Source of the DNA: Scleroderma bovista
Taxonomy: Eukaryota; Basidiomycota; Agaricomycetes; Boletales; Sclerodermataceae
Direction of reading: 5' to 3'
Assembly: GCA_037178675.1 (NCBI GenBank)
Contig: JAYMGJ010000409.1
Span: 16,529 to 80,528, forward strand
Length of the DNA: 64,000 bases
The position numbers were made by a program, and so were the translations under genes. Within the stretch, counting starts at the first letter, position 1. Every line of letters begins with the position of its first letter. Shown in pieces: positions 32,901-45,054 of this stretch. Below the pieces are notes generated by a model. That model ran no database searches. It was given only the letters and a program-made list of their open reading frames with translations, and was not told the origin of the DNA.

Positions 32901-33511
32901 CTAAAATGTGCTACCCTCTGGTGGCTGGGGCAGCTTCCGATTATTGAACGAAGCCATTTCTCTGCAGAAGCGCGATTAGGTGGCCTGGTCTGACGAGGTA
33001 TAAGTTAGCGCACACCTCCTGATGCTGACAAGTAGGGTCTCGATGCTCTCGCTCCGCTTCCAGTTGGAGAGGACATTCAGTTTGGAAGGTTCCACCACGC
33101 CGTTTGACTGGTTCACGAAGGGGAGGTTTACCCGCGAGGTGAACCTCACAGTGGGTGGATCGTCGGGGTATTTCTCGCCACAGTCGATCCTAAGACTGTA
33201 GATGCGGTTCTCGTGAACTGTCTGTCCAGAGTGGGAGGGATCAGCACGCGATCGGATGCGATGGCTGGAGGATGTGTATGTGCAGTAAGGGGTGAAGGGA
33301 CAACTTACATGTCCAGGACCAATGATTGTGCCATTCCAATGCGTCATCATGATGTCGTCCCCATCCTCTAAGCCATACGAACATGATCCATCACCAATTC
33401 CCTTTTCACCCTTTTCGAGCTCTTCGAGAAGTCGGAAATTGCGTGGAACTGGAGGCAAATTCAGTATTCGGGCAGGGGACTGCAGTGCGAGTGTAGTTTA
33501 CTTTGGGCCAT
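32901..33511 (-). CDS. MMS2: Ubiquitin-conjugating enzyme variant Mms2/Uev1, 138 aa
   Basis: Exons 33511-33502, 33448-33309, 33221-33016 and 32961-32901 sum to 139 codons. The protein opens [20 protein letters not shown], continues with [14 protein letters not shown] and [20 protein letters not shown], and ends [20 protein letters not shown], matching Mms2 from start to end. As in all UEVs there is no catalytic cysteine. It acts as partner of Ubc13 to build Lys63-linked ubiquitin chains, which in yeast modify PCNA for error-free lesion bypass. The first coding exon is only 10 nt (ATGGCCCAAA). The gene is divergent from HSE1 with about 200 bases between the starts, and both genes work in ubiquitin pathways. 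Confidence 0.95.
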
Positions 33512-33715
33512 AGCTAGAACAGAGAAAGAAAGAGAAAGAAAGGATAAAAGAAGGATAAGTTGAAGTTGCTGAACGGCGAGTGCAGTACTGCTGAGTGGAG
33601 CGTAGTAGGAAGCAGACAGCGGCTGTGGCTGATTGCATATGCATATATTGAGCGACATCGCCTCCGCAGTTGAGCACGACCAAGCGCATACAGTCAACCA
33701 TCGACCTCGTCGATC
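33512..33715. promoter_or_regulatory. Short divergent promoter of MMS2 and HSE1
   Basis: Only 204 bases separate the two start codons, so the genes must share the region. An A/G-rich tract (GAAAGAAAGAGAAAGAAAGG-like) lies at 33521-33545, which would be a C/T tract in the MMS2 leader. Confidence 0.6.
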
Positions 33716-36594
33716 ATGTTCAAAAGCTCTCAACCAACGCCGTACGACGATCTTGTCAGTAAGTGTCCCTTTCTCCGTCCTCCTGATCACGCCAACTGCG
33801 CATGCAGCGAAAGCAACCGACGAAAACCTCACCGGCGAGGATTGGGAAACCATCCTCAACCTCTGCGACAAAGTGCAGGATGAAGGCGAAGCAGGGTTTG
33901 CATCCACTGATTCGATCCTTCTCTCCACGAGTGCTGACCCTTTTCCCCAGTGCACGCAAGACGATCGCAGCATTGCTCAAACGTCTTGCACACCGCTCCC
34001 CAAATGTGCAGCTGTATGCGCTCTCCCTCGCAGAGGCTCTATCGAAGAACTGTGGGATCGTGCTCCATCGCGAGCTTGCGTCGCGCGTATTCACCCAGGG
34101 TCTCGAGCGACTGGTTACAGATAGGGTGGGTGTGCCGGTCATGCATACACTGACCATGGCCTATCTGACTGAACTCAGACTACCCATGACAAAGTACGCA
34201 AGCGCGCACTTGGCTTGGTCGCCATGTGGGCCGCCGATTTCGAGAATGATCCGTCATTAGGTGTCATGGAGGAATGCTACAGCAACCTAAGGTCTAAGAG
34301 TACGTTCCTCGACCTGATCTCTCGCCCCTTCCTTCCTCATCTTTGTTCACTCATTTGTTTTGTCAGACTATAAGTTTGAAACGCCGAACGAACCTCCACC
34401 CCCAGCTGTTGATGACGAAGTTCGTCGGCGGGAGGAGGAAGAGCTTCAGCGTGTCCTCGAGATGTCAATCCACGATCGGGGTGGGCGTAATGGCCAGGCT
34501 TCGACTCAATCTTCTTCTAATGCAGGTGGAAGTGGGTCGGGTGCTCGTGTTGGTGCTGATACAGCAGGATCAAGTACTACCACAGGTCCCACTTATCCAT
34601 CAGGTTACGTTCCTGCGCGGTCACCGCCTGCAGCAACCTCGTCCACATCCTCTCTCCCTGCTCAGTCATCCCCCGCACCAGCCGCGGCTCCAGTATCAGC
34701 TCCGGTTGTGACACGTGTACGCGCATTACACACCTTTGAGGCGACGGAGCCTGGAGAACTTGCTTTCGAACGAGGTGACATTATTCGTGTTGTTGATCGA
34801 GCGTACAAGGACTGGTGGCGCGGACAGCTACGTGGACGCACGGGAATCTTCCCTGTGAATTACGTGGTATGCAAAGTCTTTCTTCTGTCCATGTTCCCAT
34901 TGTTTTTGCCCATATTGTTATCCGCCATCAGCATAGTCTAACGCCCGTCGCCTCGTAGGAACCCCTTCCTGAACCGACAGCTGTGGAGCTTGCCCGAGAA
35001 GTTGAACAGGAGGCAGCGATATTCGCGCAAGCTGCAGATGTCGATCAGCTACTCACATTGTTGCGTGACCTCGATGCCTCAGGCGAGCGTCTGGCAGACA
35101 ACGACGAAATCCAGGTGCGCGGTTTCCATCCACGTGTTGATGGAATCTGATATACCCTCTCTTCCTGTTGATGTTGGTTGCGGTTGATTTGTTTGATGAT
35201 GTCAATTGCCGGTAATGGGTGGCGATGATAATAATGTTGCTTGGTACAATAGGAATTGTATCGGTCATGTATGGCTCTTCGACCCAAGATTGTCAAGCTG
35301 ATCGACAAGTACAGCCAAAAGAGGGGTATGCACGATTCATTAATATCCTTGAAACGATCCTGAGGTGTGTTGCTTCACAGCGGATCTGGTTTCGATGAAC
35401 GAAGGTTTTATCAAAGCAAGGACGCTGTTTGACAGGATGATGGAAGAAAGCCTGGCCAGGCATACAGGTGAGTAACTGTGTTCCCTCCTGTCGAGGTGCT
35501 TCGATGTTTTATCCAATCAAATTACTGCTTCAGGGTATGACCCCCGTGGTGATTATCCCCCGTATGGACGTCCTGATTCGCGGCGACAAGAGTATGGTGC
35601 CCAGCCATATGGACCTGGGTACCCGGGATATGATCAACCACATGTACAAGGCCACGGGTATGCAGCTGGTTACCCCGAGGCGCCTTATCCTGCCCAACAC
35701 GCACAGTACCCTCCTGAGCAACAGACGTACGGCGGCCATCCCAGTTCCACCCAATCGCCCTATCCACCTGCGCAGTCGCCCTATCCACAAGTACAAGCGC
35801 AAGCACCTTTCCCACAGCTACAAACATCGTTTCCACCTGGGCAAACTCTGTACACTCAGGCTCAGGCAGCTCCAGCTCAGCAATTCCCTGTACAGGATAC
35901 CGTGCAGCCGCAGCCACAGCCACAGATGCAGCCTCAGCCTCAGACACAAGTCCAACCGCAGGAGCAGCCCCAGCCCCAGTCGCAACCGCAAGGGCAGCTC
36001 CAGTCAGCTACCCAAGTCTCCCCACAACCGCAGCAGGGCCCGCCGTACCTCTATGACCCAAACACTACATATGCGGATCCGAACGTGCAGGCGTGGGCGC
36101 AGTATTATGCTCAGGGCGGAAAGGATCTTGCGGGTGCGGTATACTTCATATCAGTTCCTGGCGTGACGGACGCGGCAGAAGGAGGGGGACCACCACCAGC
36201 AGGAGGCCCAGGCCAAGCCGGGGCAGGACAGGAGCAAGGACAACAGCAAAGCTCAGTAGTTGCGGCATCACCCACTCCATCTTCCCAGCAACCTGGTCCA
36301 TATGCGATTGTGGACACGGGACCGACAGTCACATCGTCATCACCGCATACCATTAACCAGGTGCAACAGCCGTACAGCTATGTTTCTTCTCAGCCGCAGT
36401 TACAATCGCCACAACAGTATGCGTCTACGGGAGGCTATACTTCGTCCCCCAGCAGTGCAATTGGACATGGGCCACCCGCTGGTGCTGGCTACAATGGTGG
36501 ATATGACTACAATACGATAGGGGCGCTGCAGCAACAATTTTCCGACATGGGTGTTAGCGCCGTTGCGCCTCAGGCGCATGCGGCACCCTCCTAA
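33716..36594 (+). CDS. HSE1: ESCRT-0 subunit Hse1 (VHS, UIM, SH3), 767 aa
   Basis: Nine exons: 33716-33758, 33808-33895, 33951-34125, 34179-34299, 34367-34866, 34959-35114, 35253-35325, 35381-35467 and 35534-36594, giving 768 codons. The VHS domain (about residues 10-145) has [17 protein letters not shown] and [21 protein letters not shown] ubiquitin-interacting motif ([15 protein letters not shown]) lies near residue 170. The SH3 domain runs about residues 255-315 ([40 protein letters not shown]). A helical GAT-like segment follows ([20 protein letters not shown]). The last 350 residues are Pro/Gln/Tyr-rich with PQPQ runs. Hse1 pairs with Vps27 on endosomes to capture ubiquitinated cargo for the vacuole. 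The protein is longer than yeast Hse1 because of this tail. Confidence 0.95.
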
Positions 36595-37155
36595 CGTGCT
36601 TCTGGTTGGTGTATGATGTGGCCCGAAGTGGGAGCTATGGCGTACCATCGTGAAGTTGATTTTTACTTTTACCTACCTAATTTCAAAAGATTTTTTTCCG
36701 TTCGTACTGAGGTTGACGACCTTGACATAGACTAGTAAATCAAGTCTGTCATCCCGCTGAACACCGGAGTGTTGACACGCCCAGATTGGATCGGATTCTT
36801 GATGTCTAGTAAACTGCCCCTGCGAAAGCCGCTGTTTCACAGTTGGGCCACTGGAAAACCTATTCCTTCATGTACAACCCCCACGAACGGGAGTGAGTGT
36901 GAGAGAAAGAGAGGGATTTTGCATTTATATGGTCACTAGATTTGTGTTTCCTCCTTGTACTTCCTTTAGCTAGGTGGTGTGCACAAGTCCACCCTGTCCA
37001 CCTACATATCATAAGCCCAATGGGTCCCAATCGAGTGTGACCGTCATCTGGCTTTCCCGTAAACAGAACCAACGCAGGCATATCACCACGCCTTCCATTT
37101 CTTTCGAATAGCTCTATCTGATTTTTAGTTGTCACCAATTTGTTTAGAGGTATGG
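36595..37155. other. Intergenic stretch before the HET gene
   Basis: No element recognised. It contains the HSE1 3' region and the likely HET promoter; an intron in the HET leader cannot be excluded. Confidence 0.4.
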
Positions 37156-39015
37156 ATGGCATTCTACATTGTCGACAACGCTCTAAGGGAAACATGCATA
37201 GGCTCGGATAGAATGCGTCTCATCAACGTAAAAGCATTTGTCGAGAGGGAGCGGATGATCAGCGAGGGAGGCAGAGTGGATCGTCGAAAAAAGGTCCTCG
37301 AGTTCCGTGATGAAGATACAGCCTACGCGATCTTATCCCATCGGTGGATCGAGCATGAAGGAGAAACTACCGAAGTCAACTATGAGGAGATGATCGAGCT
37401 TGCGAAGATGGAAAAGGACGACCAGGATGCAGTTCGCCAGCGCCTTGGCTACCAGAAGATCTTGAATACCTGTGAGCAGGCCAAGAAGGACAAGTTCGAT
37501 TGGTTGTGGGTGGATACTTGTTGCATCGATAAGGGAAGCAGCGCAGAGCTATCCGAGGCCATCAATTCCATGTACCGGTGGTATGAAAACGCGAGGGTGT
37601 GCTATGCGTACCTCCATGATGTCCTTGGCTCATCCTTTCCCACTGAGAGTGACGGTTTGAAGTATCCCCACTCGAAAGGCTGGCCGGAGTGGTTCTCGCG
37701 TGGATGGACCCTACAGGAGATGATAGCACCTAGCAATCTTCAGTTCTTCAACAGGGATTGGCAACCAATAGGCGACAAGAAGACGCTTGTACACACCTTA
37801 GCAGGTATCACCGGAGTTTCGCAGACCATATTGATGGACGGACTTTCCTCAAACCGTCCTTGTGTTGCTCAAATCATGTCATGGGCTGCCAATCGGACGA
37901 CGACTCGAGTCGAGGATAGAGCTTATTCACTTTTGGGTCTGCTAGACGTGAACATGCCGATGTTATATGGAGAAGGGAGGCGAGCATTCCAACGTCTGCA
38001 GCTGGAGATCATTCGCGTGTCCAATGACCAGAGCATCTTTGCCTGGGATCCTTTCACAGAAATTCGGCGGCCAGGCAGTATTCTTGCTGACGACCCGAGC
38101 TTCTTCCGGGGCTGTGATCAAGTGGAACTGATGGATCACGACGAACTCATCCAATATTTCAAACGCGACATCCCAGAACAAAAGTTGCCCTCGATCAAGG
38201 AAGATCAGTTTGGTGTATTCCCCATCACCAATCGTGGGATTCAAATCTGGCTGCCCCTCCGTCACTGTGTTGGCTCTAGCTCGGTCTTCGAAGCCTTGCT
38301 ACCATGCCGCATTGGTTCAAGTGGTTTCCCAATGGCCATAAATTTGGCTTTGTGGAAATCCAATTACTATAGGTATTTCCCGTCGTTGCAAGGTGATCGT
38401 TTTCCTACGGAGGGAACTCTACAGTTTCGCCAAATCTACCTCACATATCAACTCGACATACCGCGTTTCGACACCACATTCGAAATTGATGACAGTGGGA
38501 TTACTGATACTGGTTTCTCCCACCTCATCACGTTCCCAATCGTCCCAGGAGGGAATAATCTCACTCTAACCAACGACGATCCTCTTTGCCTCAAAATTTA
38601 TTCTGATAATACCTGCCGCTTTGCAGTGGTGTTTGGACAATGCTTTGGCCAGTACTGGATACATCTCACCCATGAGATACCTGCCAGGGGACACTGGAAG
38701 GACTACGCCTACCATGAATACGAGAAAATGATGGCCAGAGCGCTAGAGCTTGCCCAACCCATGGCTAAGGCGCGATCCGGAGGTGAAGGCTACGGCCGCG
38801 TCTACACTATGAATACCTATCTCCGTGAATCGCCCTGGACTGTGCAGATTTCCTGCATTACATGGGAGAACTCGAGGAAACGTGGAGTTAAAGTTGACTT
38901 ATCTGATTATCGTGGTTTCGGTGACGCATCAGGCAAATGGACGGGCTTCGATGTTTGTGTGGGTGGATTGTTCCTTGTGCACGCGACTATCTCACTCTGT
39001 GTAGAGAACCCATGA
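37156..39015 (+). CDS. HET domain protein (HET-E-type heterokaryon incompatibility domain), at least 620 aa
   Basis: A single long exon starts at the ATG at 37156. The HET domain occupies about residues 55-190: AYAILSHRW (57-64), FDWLWVDTCCID (115-125), RVCYAYLHDV (146-156) and FSRGWTLQEMIAP (180-192). The region after it (MSWAANRTTTRVEDRAYSLL, DVNMPMLYGEG) is the usual follow-on of basidiomycete HET-E-like proteins. HET domains trigger cell death on non-self recognition in ascomycetes; in basidiomycetes the role is unproven. There is no NACHT or WD40 part. The frame stops at 39015, but DCPWGSRYGLCVDGVSMEFT (39053-39112) and GDYGHFTDSKDFCCEGNIFA (39184-39243) look like the true C-terminal exons. 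A GC-AG intron at 39131-39180 would join these two in frame. The splice from the main exon is unresolved. Confidence 0.88.
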   Translation: MAFYIVDNALRETCIGSDRMRLINVKAFVERERMISEGGRVDRRKKVLEFRDEDTAYAILSHRWIEHEGETTEVNYEEMIELAKMEKDDQDAVRQRLGYQKILNTCEQAKKDKFDWLWVDTCCIDKGSSAELSEAINSMYRWYENARVCYAYLHDVLGSSFPTESDGLKYPHSKGWPEWFSRGWTLQEMIAPSNLQFFNRDWQPIGDKKTLVHTLAGITGVSQTILMDGLSSNRPCVAQIMSWAANRTTTRVEDRAYSLLGLLDVNMPMLYGEGRRAFQRLQLEIIRVSNDQSIFAWDPFTEIRRPGSILADDPSFFRGCDQVELMDHDELIQYFKRDIPEQKLPSIKEDQFGVFPITNRGIQIWLPLRHCVGSSSVFEALLPCRIGSSGFPMAINLALWKSNYYRYFPSLQGDRFPTEGTLQFRQIYLTYQLDIPRFDTTFEIDDSGITDTGFSHLITFPIVPGGNNLTLTNDDPLCLKIYSDNTCRFAVVFGQCFGQYWIHLTHEIPARGHWKDYAYHEYEKMMARALELAQPMAKARSGGEGYGRVYTMNTYLRESPWTVQISCITWENSRKRGVKVDLSDYRGFGDASGKWTGFDVCVGGLFLVHATISLCVENP

Positions 39016-41601
39016 CCCCAATCGTGACATGCGCAGTCTCATGTTACGGGATTGTCCGTGGGGTAGTAGGTATGGGCTATGTGTAGATGGGGTCTCCATG
39101 GAATTCACACCCGCACCGGAAGGGATAAAGGCGAGTACACATACATCTCATATACGGATTAAGAAGGCTTACGAGAGCAGTTGGGGGACTACGGTCATTT
39201 TACGGACTCCAAGGACTTCTGTTGCGAAGGGAACATCTTTGCTGACCTCCAGTTCCTTTACCCAGAGCTGGACACCACACCGAGACAGCATGAGATACGT
39301 GACAAGGATAAGTTCGGTGTTGATGGCAACCACATGGTAACCTGGTCCAGAAACTTGTCTACTTTGGTCGCTCGAGACAGACCACTTTGCTTGTCACTTC
39401 CAAGCAACTCCAATTTCAACTTATTATTGGCCTCTCTCTCTACTGAACTCGCCAACAATTATCTCATTACAAGGGTCATACAATGTGCTACTGACCATCC
39501 TAGTGAATGGCGCAGGCATTTCGATTTCCCTCCAAATTCATATATTCAGTCCAGCTCCACCCAACTATCTCATGGATTAGCTTCTGGATTGGATACGGAA
39601 ACCATAACACCTTTGTGCACCATTGCCAGACCATTAGTTTGGTACCGAGATGATTCTGTGTATGGATAGTTATTGTGAACATGTACCATGACTGCAGCTG
39701 TGCACTGATTCCATACGTGTACCAACAGTTCCGAATTTGCATTGTATTACGGTCAGACTCGTGGTTTGGGGCCATTTACCAGTTGGGCCACTGCGAAACC
39801 CAATGCCCCATGTACTCCAGACTCGCGCTTTGTACAGTTCCCCCAGCCACGGACGCCCCAATCCATGAGCAAGTCCGTTGTGTGGAATCCATCGCTCATA
39901 TAAATTGGCTGCATACCCTTATTTGCATTGTTCAACTTTTCTGCAGAAATCGTTACATCCTGCTATGGGTCGCCTGTTGGAGGCGGTCAGTGCGTATATT
40001 GTGGGGAGATGGAAGCATTGTTGTGAGCAAGAGAGACGAGAGCACGTACTACGGTAGGCGTTTGCGAAAAATAGTCGTGTCACGTCCACCGCATCCCATC
40101 CTTTGTGCATAGCCAGCTGCACACCGCTAGTGAACCAGAAGGGACTGATGGATCACCCAATACCCCGGTTGCCAAATCCTACCCTGCCTAAACATACGGC
40201 AGTGTTGATCTCGTGTATGCCTGTCAGGTTTTTTTATATAATGCTACACATAGCAGTCGTTCCGACACACAACGGCAGCGGTTCATACTGGAATAATTCT
40301 ACCTTGCATAATGGAAATCGTGTATATCAGTAGTTGTTGTATGTTCACTTCTTGCTGTACCTGATGTATGCAATTCGCCGGACAGCGGCCCTGGTTAGAT
40401 GGAATGAACTAAGATTTTTCTGACCACAAGGGCAGCCTACAGGCTAGTCACATTAGATCCACACCGTTGATGACCAACCAGTTGCATAAAATGTATCATT
40501 CCTCACGCAGAGATTGCATGAGCCGACAGGTACCGAGGGCCACTCACACCTAGTGATCGAATGTTCCAATGAGGGTCTATAGTGGATCAAGGTAATTTCC
40601 GGCAGGCGGAGGTCACCCACTGAAGAAAGCCAAGTTACCCAAGTGTGGTGAGTCACAACCCGATGCAGGTGTAGCCCGCTAGATCGCACCGAGGCCGCCA
40701 CTCGGAATCCGTATGATACGAATGAACGTACTTCTGTGTCATAGGCAATGGGGAATCCGGAGACAAACACCACTGTAAACAATATTGTCATTATCAGTTA
40801 CCAACGCAGAACGAACCAGCTACCCCTTGACAAAATATCAAAATAAATGTTGGAATGCTCCAATTAAGTGCGATTCTATGACGGCCAGCCCGAGTGTTTT
40901 TAGTTGATAGTAATACACCCTGCATCATTTAAGTGACATTGCATATTGAAGCGATCAACTTGATCTATCAATGGATAGAAGCAATGTAGTGCTTACCCCC
41001 ATGAATACATGACCCTGCACTTCCATCGGGCGCAACGGGCAGATTTTGCCAGAACTAACAGTCGTCCTTCTCGTGTGAGAGGGTTCCCTTGAAGCTTATG
41101 AGAAGACATTGGGAGATGGATCGTCCAAGTTCTAAAGGCCGCGGTAGTACAATAGAACATTCCAAGCCGCAGATCAGACGATGACGCAAGCAGACGACCT
41201 AGTACATGTCCGGTCCCAAGGAACTACTCGGGACACGTATGCCAATGAGTTCACGGCACTCCAAGAAGAGATGCGTAGCGTTATTGGAGGCTGGTGCAGT
41301 TGCAGTTGCCAGTCGTCGATATTGAGACCAACCCACTATATAATTGCGCTCTGAAAAGTGAGTGACACGGCACGCAAACGCAAATTTGAATTTTGCACAC
41401 TCACGAAATATCGCGACTTAATTACATCGGCCCTGTGTCGATGCAACTTTAGGACTTGAGGGCTTCAAGATCCCAAAGATAGCATCAACGCCAAGGGGGT
41501 ACATAGTCTCCGCCAGCAGACCAAGACTCTGAGGAAGTTGTGAATGGGAGGACTGCTCATTCTCATTACGTAATTTGTTGGTCTTCCCGTCAACTAACAG
41601 A
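39016..41601. other. HET 3' exons and intergenic stretch
   Basis: 39038-39300 probably encodes the last part of the HET protein (see that entry). From about 39670 to 41600 I see no gene: short overlapping frames only. A 112-codon minus frame at 40453-40791 starts with a hydrophobic segment but has no support beyond that. Confidence 0.4.
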
Positions 41602-43705
41602 ATGGCTCTCCCGACGAAAGGACGCGTCATAATCCACACCACAGCTGGAGAATTAGATATCGAACTTTGGTCCAAAGTATGCTATCTTCCATTGACCATC
41701 CGTTGTGGGGTCTGAAGATGTCACACTGCTTAGGAAACCCCCAAAGCCTGCAGGAACTTCATCGCGCTTGCTCTGGAAGGTCCGTGAATCTATCGCTCTT
41801 CTGGTACATTCTTATGGAGTAGTGATAAAAGGATATTATGATGGCGTGAACTTTCATAGGTATGCCACCGTGCAGAATCCATGTACTGTGCGGGACATAC
41901 TGACTTGCTACTTTGAGGATCGTGCCAAATTTCCTTGTGCAGACTGGCGACAGGACCGGTACAGGTGCAGGAGGAGAGTCATTTTACGGAGGTAATCTTG
42001 CGGAATATTGGCTGTGCTTGATTACCGACATTTTGAAAGAACCTTTCGAGGATGAAATTCATCCTCGGTTGCGTTTCACCCACCGAGGGCTTGTTGGGAT
42101 GGCGAACAGCGGGAAGAAGAACACGAACGACTCTCAGTTCTTCATCACTCTCGGTTGGTAGAATAGATCTGTACAATTGCGCGGTATTGACGAAGCCATG
42201 GTAGATCGCGCAGACGAGTTGCATGGGAAGCATACGCTCTTTGGAAGGGTGGTCGGCGATACATTATACAGTACGTATGTGGTGTGTCGCCCATTATTCT
42301 GTTTCTCATGCACTACAGATGCGCTGAAGATTGGCGAGATGGGTGACGCTAACTCTATTATTATGTGCCATTTTTGTTTCTAACACGATGACTAGAGGTT
42401 GATGAAAATGAGCGTCCAATATAGTGTGTCCTTTTCCCCGCAAGTATCCTTGGGCCATTCCTACTCACCCGTGCCTTGATGACAGCCCTCCAAAGATCCA
42501 GTCTATTACCATCGCCGACAATCCGTTCCCAGACATCGTACCGCGTATCACAGCAGCCGAAAAGCGTGCTCAGCAGCGCGCCCGCGAAGCTTCGCAGAAG
42601 GAGCGTGAAGAGGCCGAGCGACGGCGAGGAGCGAAGAAGTAAGTAATTCTCATTCACTGCGATCTTCCATTGCGGGTGTCACTGGGGCTGATTAGACTCT
42701 AGGAATGTAAAACTGCTGAGTTTTGCGGACGACGAGGAAAGCCAGGACACACAACCCATACTGTTCAAAAAGGAGATAGCGCGGCCCGATTGTGAGTATT
42801 GTTACATTCTGATGGCACATGCAACTTAATCAATGCTGTTGTAGTGGTTGATAACCCTTCAGTGTCGTCACTTCGAATTCCGGATGCACTTCTTCCACCG
42901 CCACTACCTAAGAACCCCAGAGACGAAGGACGAGAACAATTGGATTCTGTCCCTGTTTCTGAGGTAATCATCATCATACATCATGCATGACTATGCTCAT
43001 TGATCTGATAGAAGAAAGTAAAGGAGAAGTCAAAGAGGAAGGCAGACATTGAAGTGACCAAGATCCGAGAACAGTACGACCAGGAAAAGGCATTTGGCAG
43101 GTATAGCTCCCCGTATGAACTCTACCGTGTGCGAGGGCTCATGCAGTTTTCTGCCCAGCGATGCGCGGCGTGCTGAGATCGAGAAAATGGAGGCAGAAAT
43201 CCGTCGATTAACGCGTCGCCGTGAAAGCGGCGAGGATAGCGAGCAAGAGGCGGAACGTCAGAAAAAGAAGAAACCGAAATCGTACCTGGAAGAGGAGCTT
43301 GCCAAGTATGCGAAAGGCCGTGCGTCTCAGAAAAAGGTTAAAGATGGACGGAGGAAAGATGAAGGCGATGTACTGGCGGCGCTAAGCAGTTTCAGGGGGA
43401 TGCTACAGGCGGCAACCCCAATGAACTTGAGTATGGAGGAGCATGCGGGAGATGAGGATGCGAACAAAGAGGATGCACAGGAAGCTGGGGAAGGAGATCG
43501 TGGAATGGAAGTGGATGACGACCGAGATTTCATGAGCCACGTCTTGCATTTTCCGAAAGACGACGGTGAAGAAACGAGAAAAGCAGAGCGGGACTATGAG
43601 GTGATTGATCCACGGCAGCGGGGTGCCAGAGCACGGGAAGAGGAGAGAGAGCGGAAACGCGTGACAAAAGGTAAAAATGCTTGGGGACGAGGTTCAAGAC
43701 GCTAG
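41602..43705 (+). CDS. CWC27: Cyclophilin-type spliceosome protein Cwc27, 483 aa, 13 exons
   Basis: Exons: 41602-41676, 41734-41779, 41832-41859, 41918-41991, 42040-42153, 42205-42270, 42319-42342, 42396-42423, 42486-42638, 42703-42791, 42845-42963, 43012-43100 and 43159-43705 (484 codons). The cyclophilin domain (residues 5-160) has GYYDGVNFHRIVPNFLVQTG, GTGAGGESFYGEPFEDEIHP, NSGKKNTNDSQFFITLDRAD and ELHGKHTLFGRVVGD. Where active cyclophilins have Trp (WLDGKH), this has Glu (ELHGKH), the substitution known in CWC27/SDCCAG10, so it is probably a weak or inactive isomerase. The charged coiled-coil C-terminus (EIEKMEAEIRRLTRRRESGE) binds Cwc22 in the activated spliceosome. Exons of 24, 28 and 28 nt are notably small. 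The N-terminus is short, so an extra upstream exon is possible. Confidence 0.93.
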
Positions 43706-43948
43706 ACTCCTCGGGTTACCACTGGGTGCTGGAACGTGAATGATCTGCCAGTGGCAATCAGACCATCAACGCTCTACGTTCAGCAATATGTACAGTCCGC
43801 ACTGCTAGTGGCACCTGTAGGATATTTACTGGCGTTTCTGAGTTAGTTTGATACATATCCCCCTGGTTTGCAACAGTTGTCTGAGGCTAGTGACTCACGA
43901 AACGCCCTTTTATCGCCGTACGCTGGCATCAAGTACTGATACCTCTTC

Positions 43949-44789
43949 ATGACCTCACCCACTCGAGGTGCATTCATCGTCATCGAAGGCCTCGACAGGT
44001 CCGGGAAAAGCACGCAAGCAGCCATCCTCCACAGCCGCCTGCAGGGTTCCGAGCAATCAGCAAAGGCGGTGCTACTGAAGTTTCCCGGTTAGCCTGTCCT
44101 GTATTTTCTGTTGACCGCGCTCAGACTAGTCCTGTTGTCCCTTGGATGCTGTACTGTAACGGGGTTGCATCGTCTCCCTCGGCAACTTAATGGCTACGGC
44201 GCACAGATCGGACCACAGCGATCGGCAAGATGATCGATGCGTATCTGCGCTCGCAGTCGGAGCTCGACGACCATGCCATCCATCTGCTCTTCTCAGCCAA
44301 CCGATGGGAACTTGCGTATGTCCTCTCGTCGTTGTCTTTCCTCGCTTGCCTCTGACGAAAAAAAAAAGATCGTCCATCTATGCGCATCTCGCAGCGGGAA
44401 CGACGGTTATCGCTGATCGATATGCGTTCTCCGGGATAGCGTTTTCTGCGCGTAAAGGTCTTTCGTACGAGTGGTGTCGCGCTCCAGATGTTGGCCTTCC
44501 CGCTCCAGATCTCACCGTGTTCTTGAATGTCGAACCTGAAGTCGCTCGTGCAAGGGGAGGATACGGGGAGGAGAGGTACGAAAAGGAAGAGGTACAAAGA
44601 GGCGTTCGAGCAATGTTCGAGCGTATTGGAGAAGAGATGAATAGAGACGGCCAAGGGAAATGGGTAGTGATCGATGCCGGCAAGGAGAAAGATCAGGTCG
44701 CACTAGATATCTGGCATGTCGTGGAATCATTAGCGGAAGGTGTAGATGCCCCTACAGCAAAACTTTGGGAGACGAGCTTATCACCATAA
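43949..44789 (+). CDS. CDC8: Thymidylate kinase (dTMP kinase), 222 aa
   Basis: Exons 43949-44087, 44207-44315 and 44369-44789 sum to 223 codons. The P-loop [15 protein letters not shown] is at residues 8-22. [14 protein letters not shown] and [13 protein letters not shown] follow, then the DRY motif in [19 protein letters not shown] and the acceptor region [20 protein letters not shown]. It phosphorylates dTMP to dTDP for DNA synthesis. It lies 243 bases after CWC27 in the same direction and ends 265 bases from the convergent UBC6 gene. The second intron acceptor follows an A11 run (about 44358-44367). Confidence 0.95.
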
Positions 44790-45054
44790 TGAACACATGC
44801 AATTTCTATGAACGTTCCGGCTTCTCCACAGGTAAACAACTACAGAATAGATTTGAAGATATCATACGTAGGATCAAAGAGTGGACCAGCAACAGGGTAA
44901 AAGTTGACAACGCTAGCGAGTGTGATAATGCGAGGAGTTGAGGCGAGAAAAGAAACCACGACTATCGAGACAAAAAACCTTTGATGTTAAATCAACCAAC
45001 ATGTCCATAGACGTGGAAGTAAATTGAATGTGGAAAGAGCCGACGTGCCAGTCT

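Noticed and set aside
40453..40791. 112-codon minus frame starting with a signal-peptide-like segment, candidate small secreted protein
   Set aside because: Only the N-terminal hydrophobicity supports it; few cysteines, no neighbours or splice structure, and such frames arise by chance.
41418..41675. 85-codon minus-strand frame at the start of CWC27
   Set aside because: It is antisense to the first CWC27 exon, whose translation (GRVIIHTTAGELDIELWSK) is clearly the real one.
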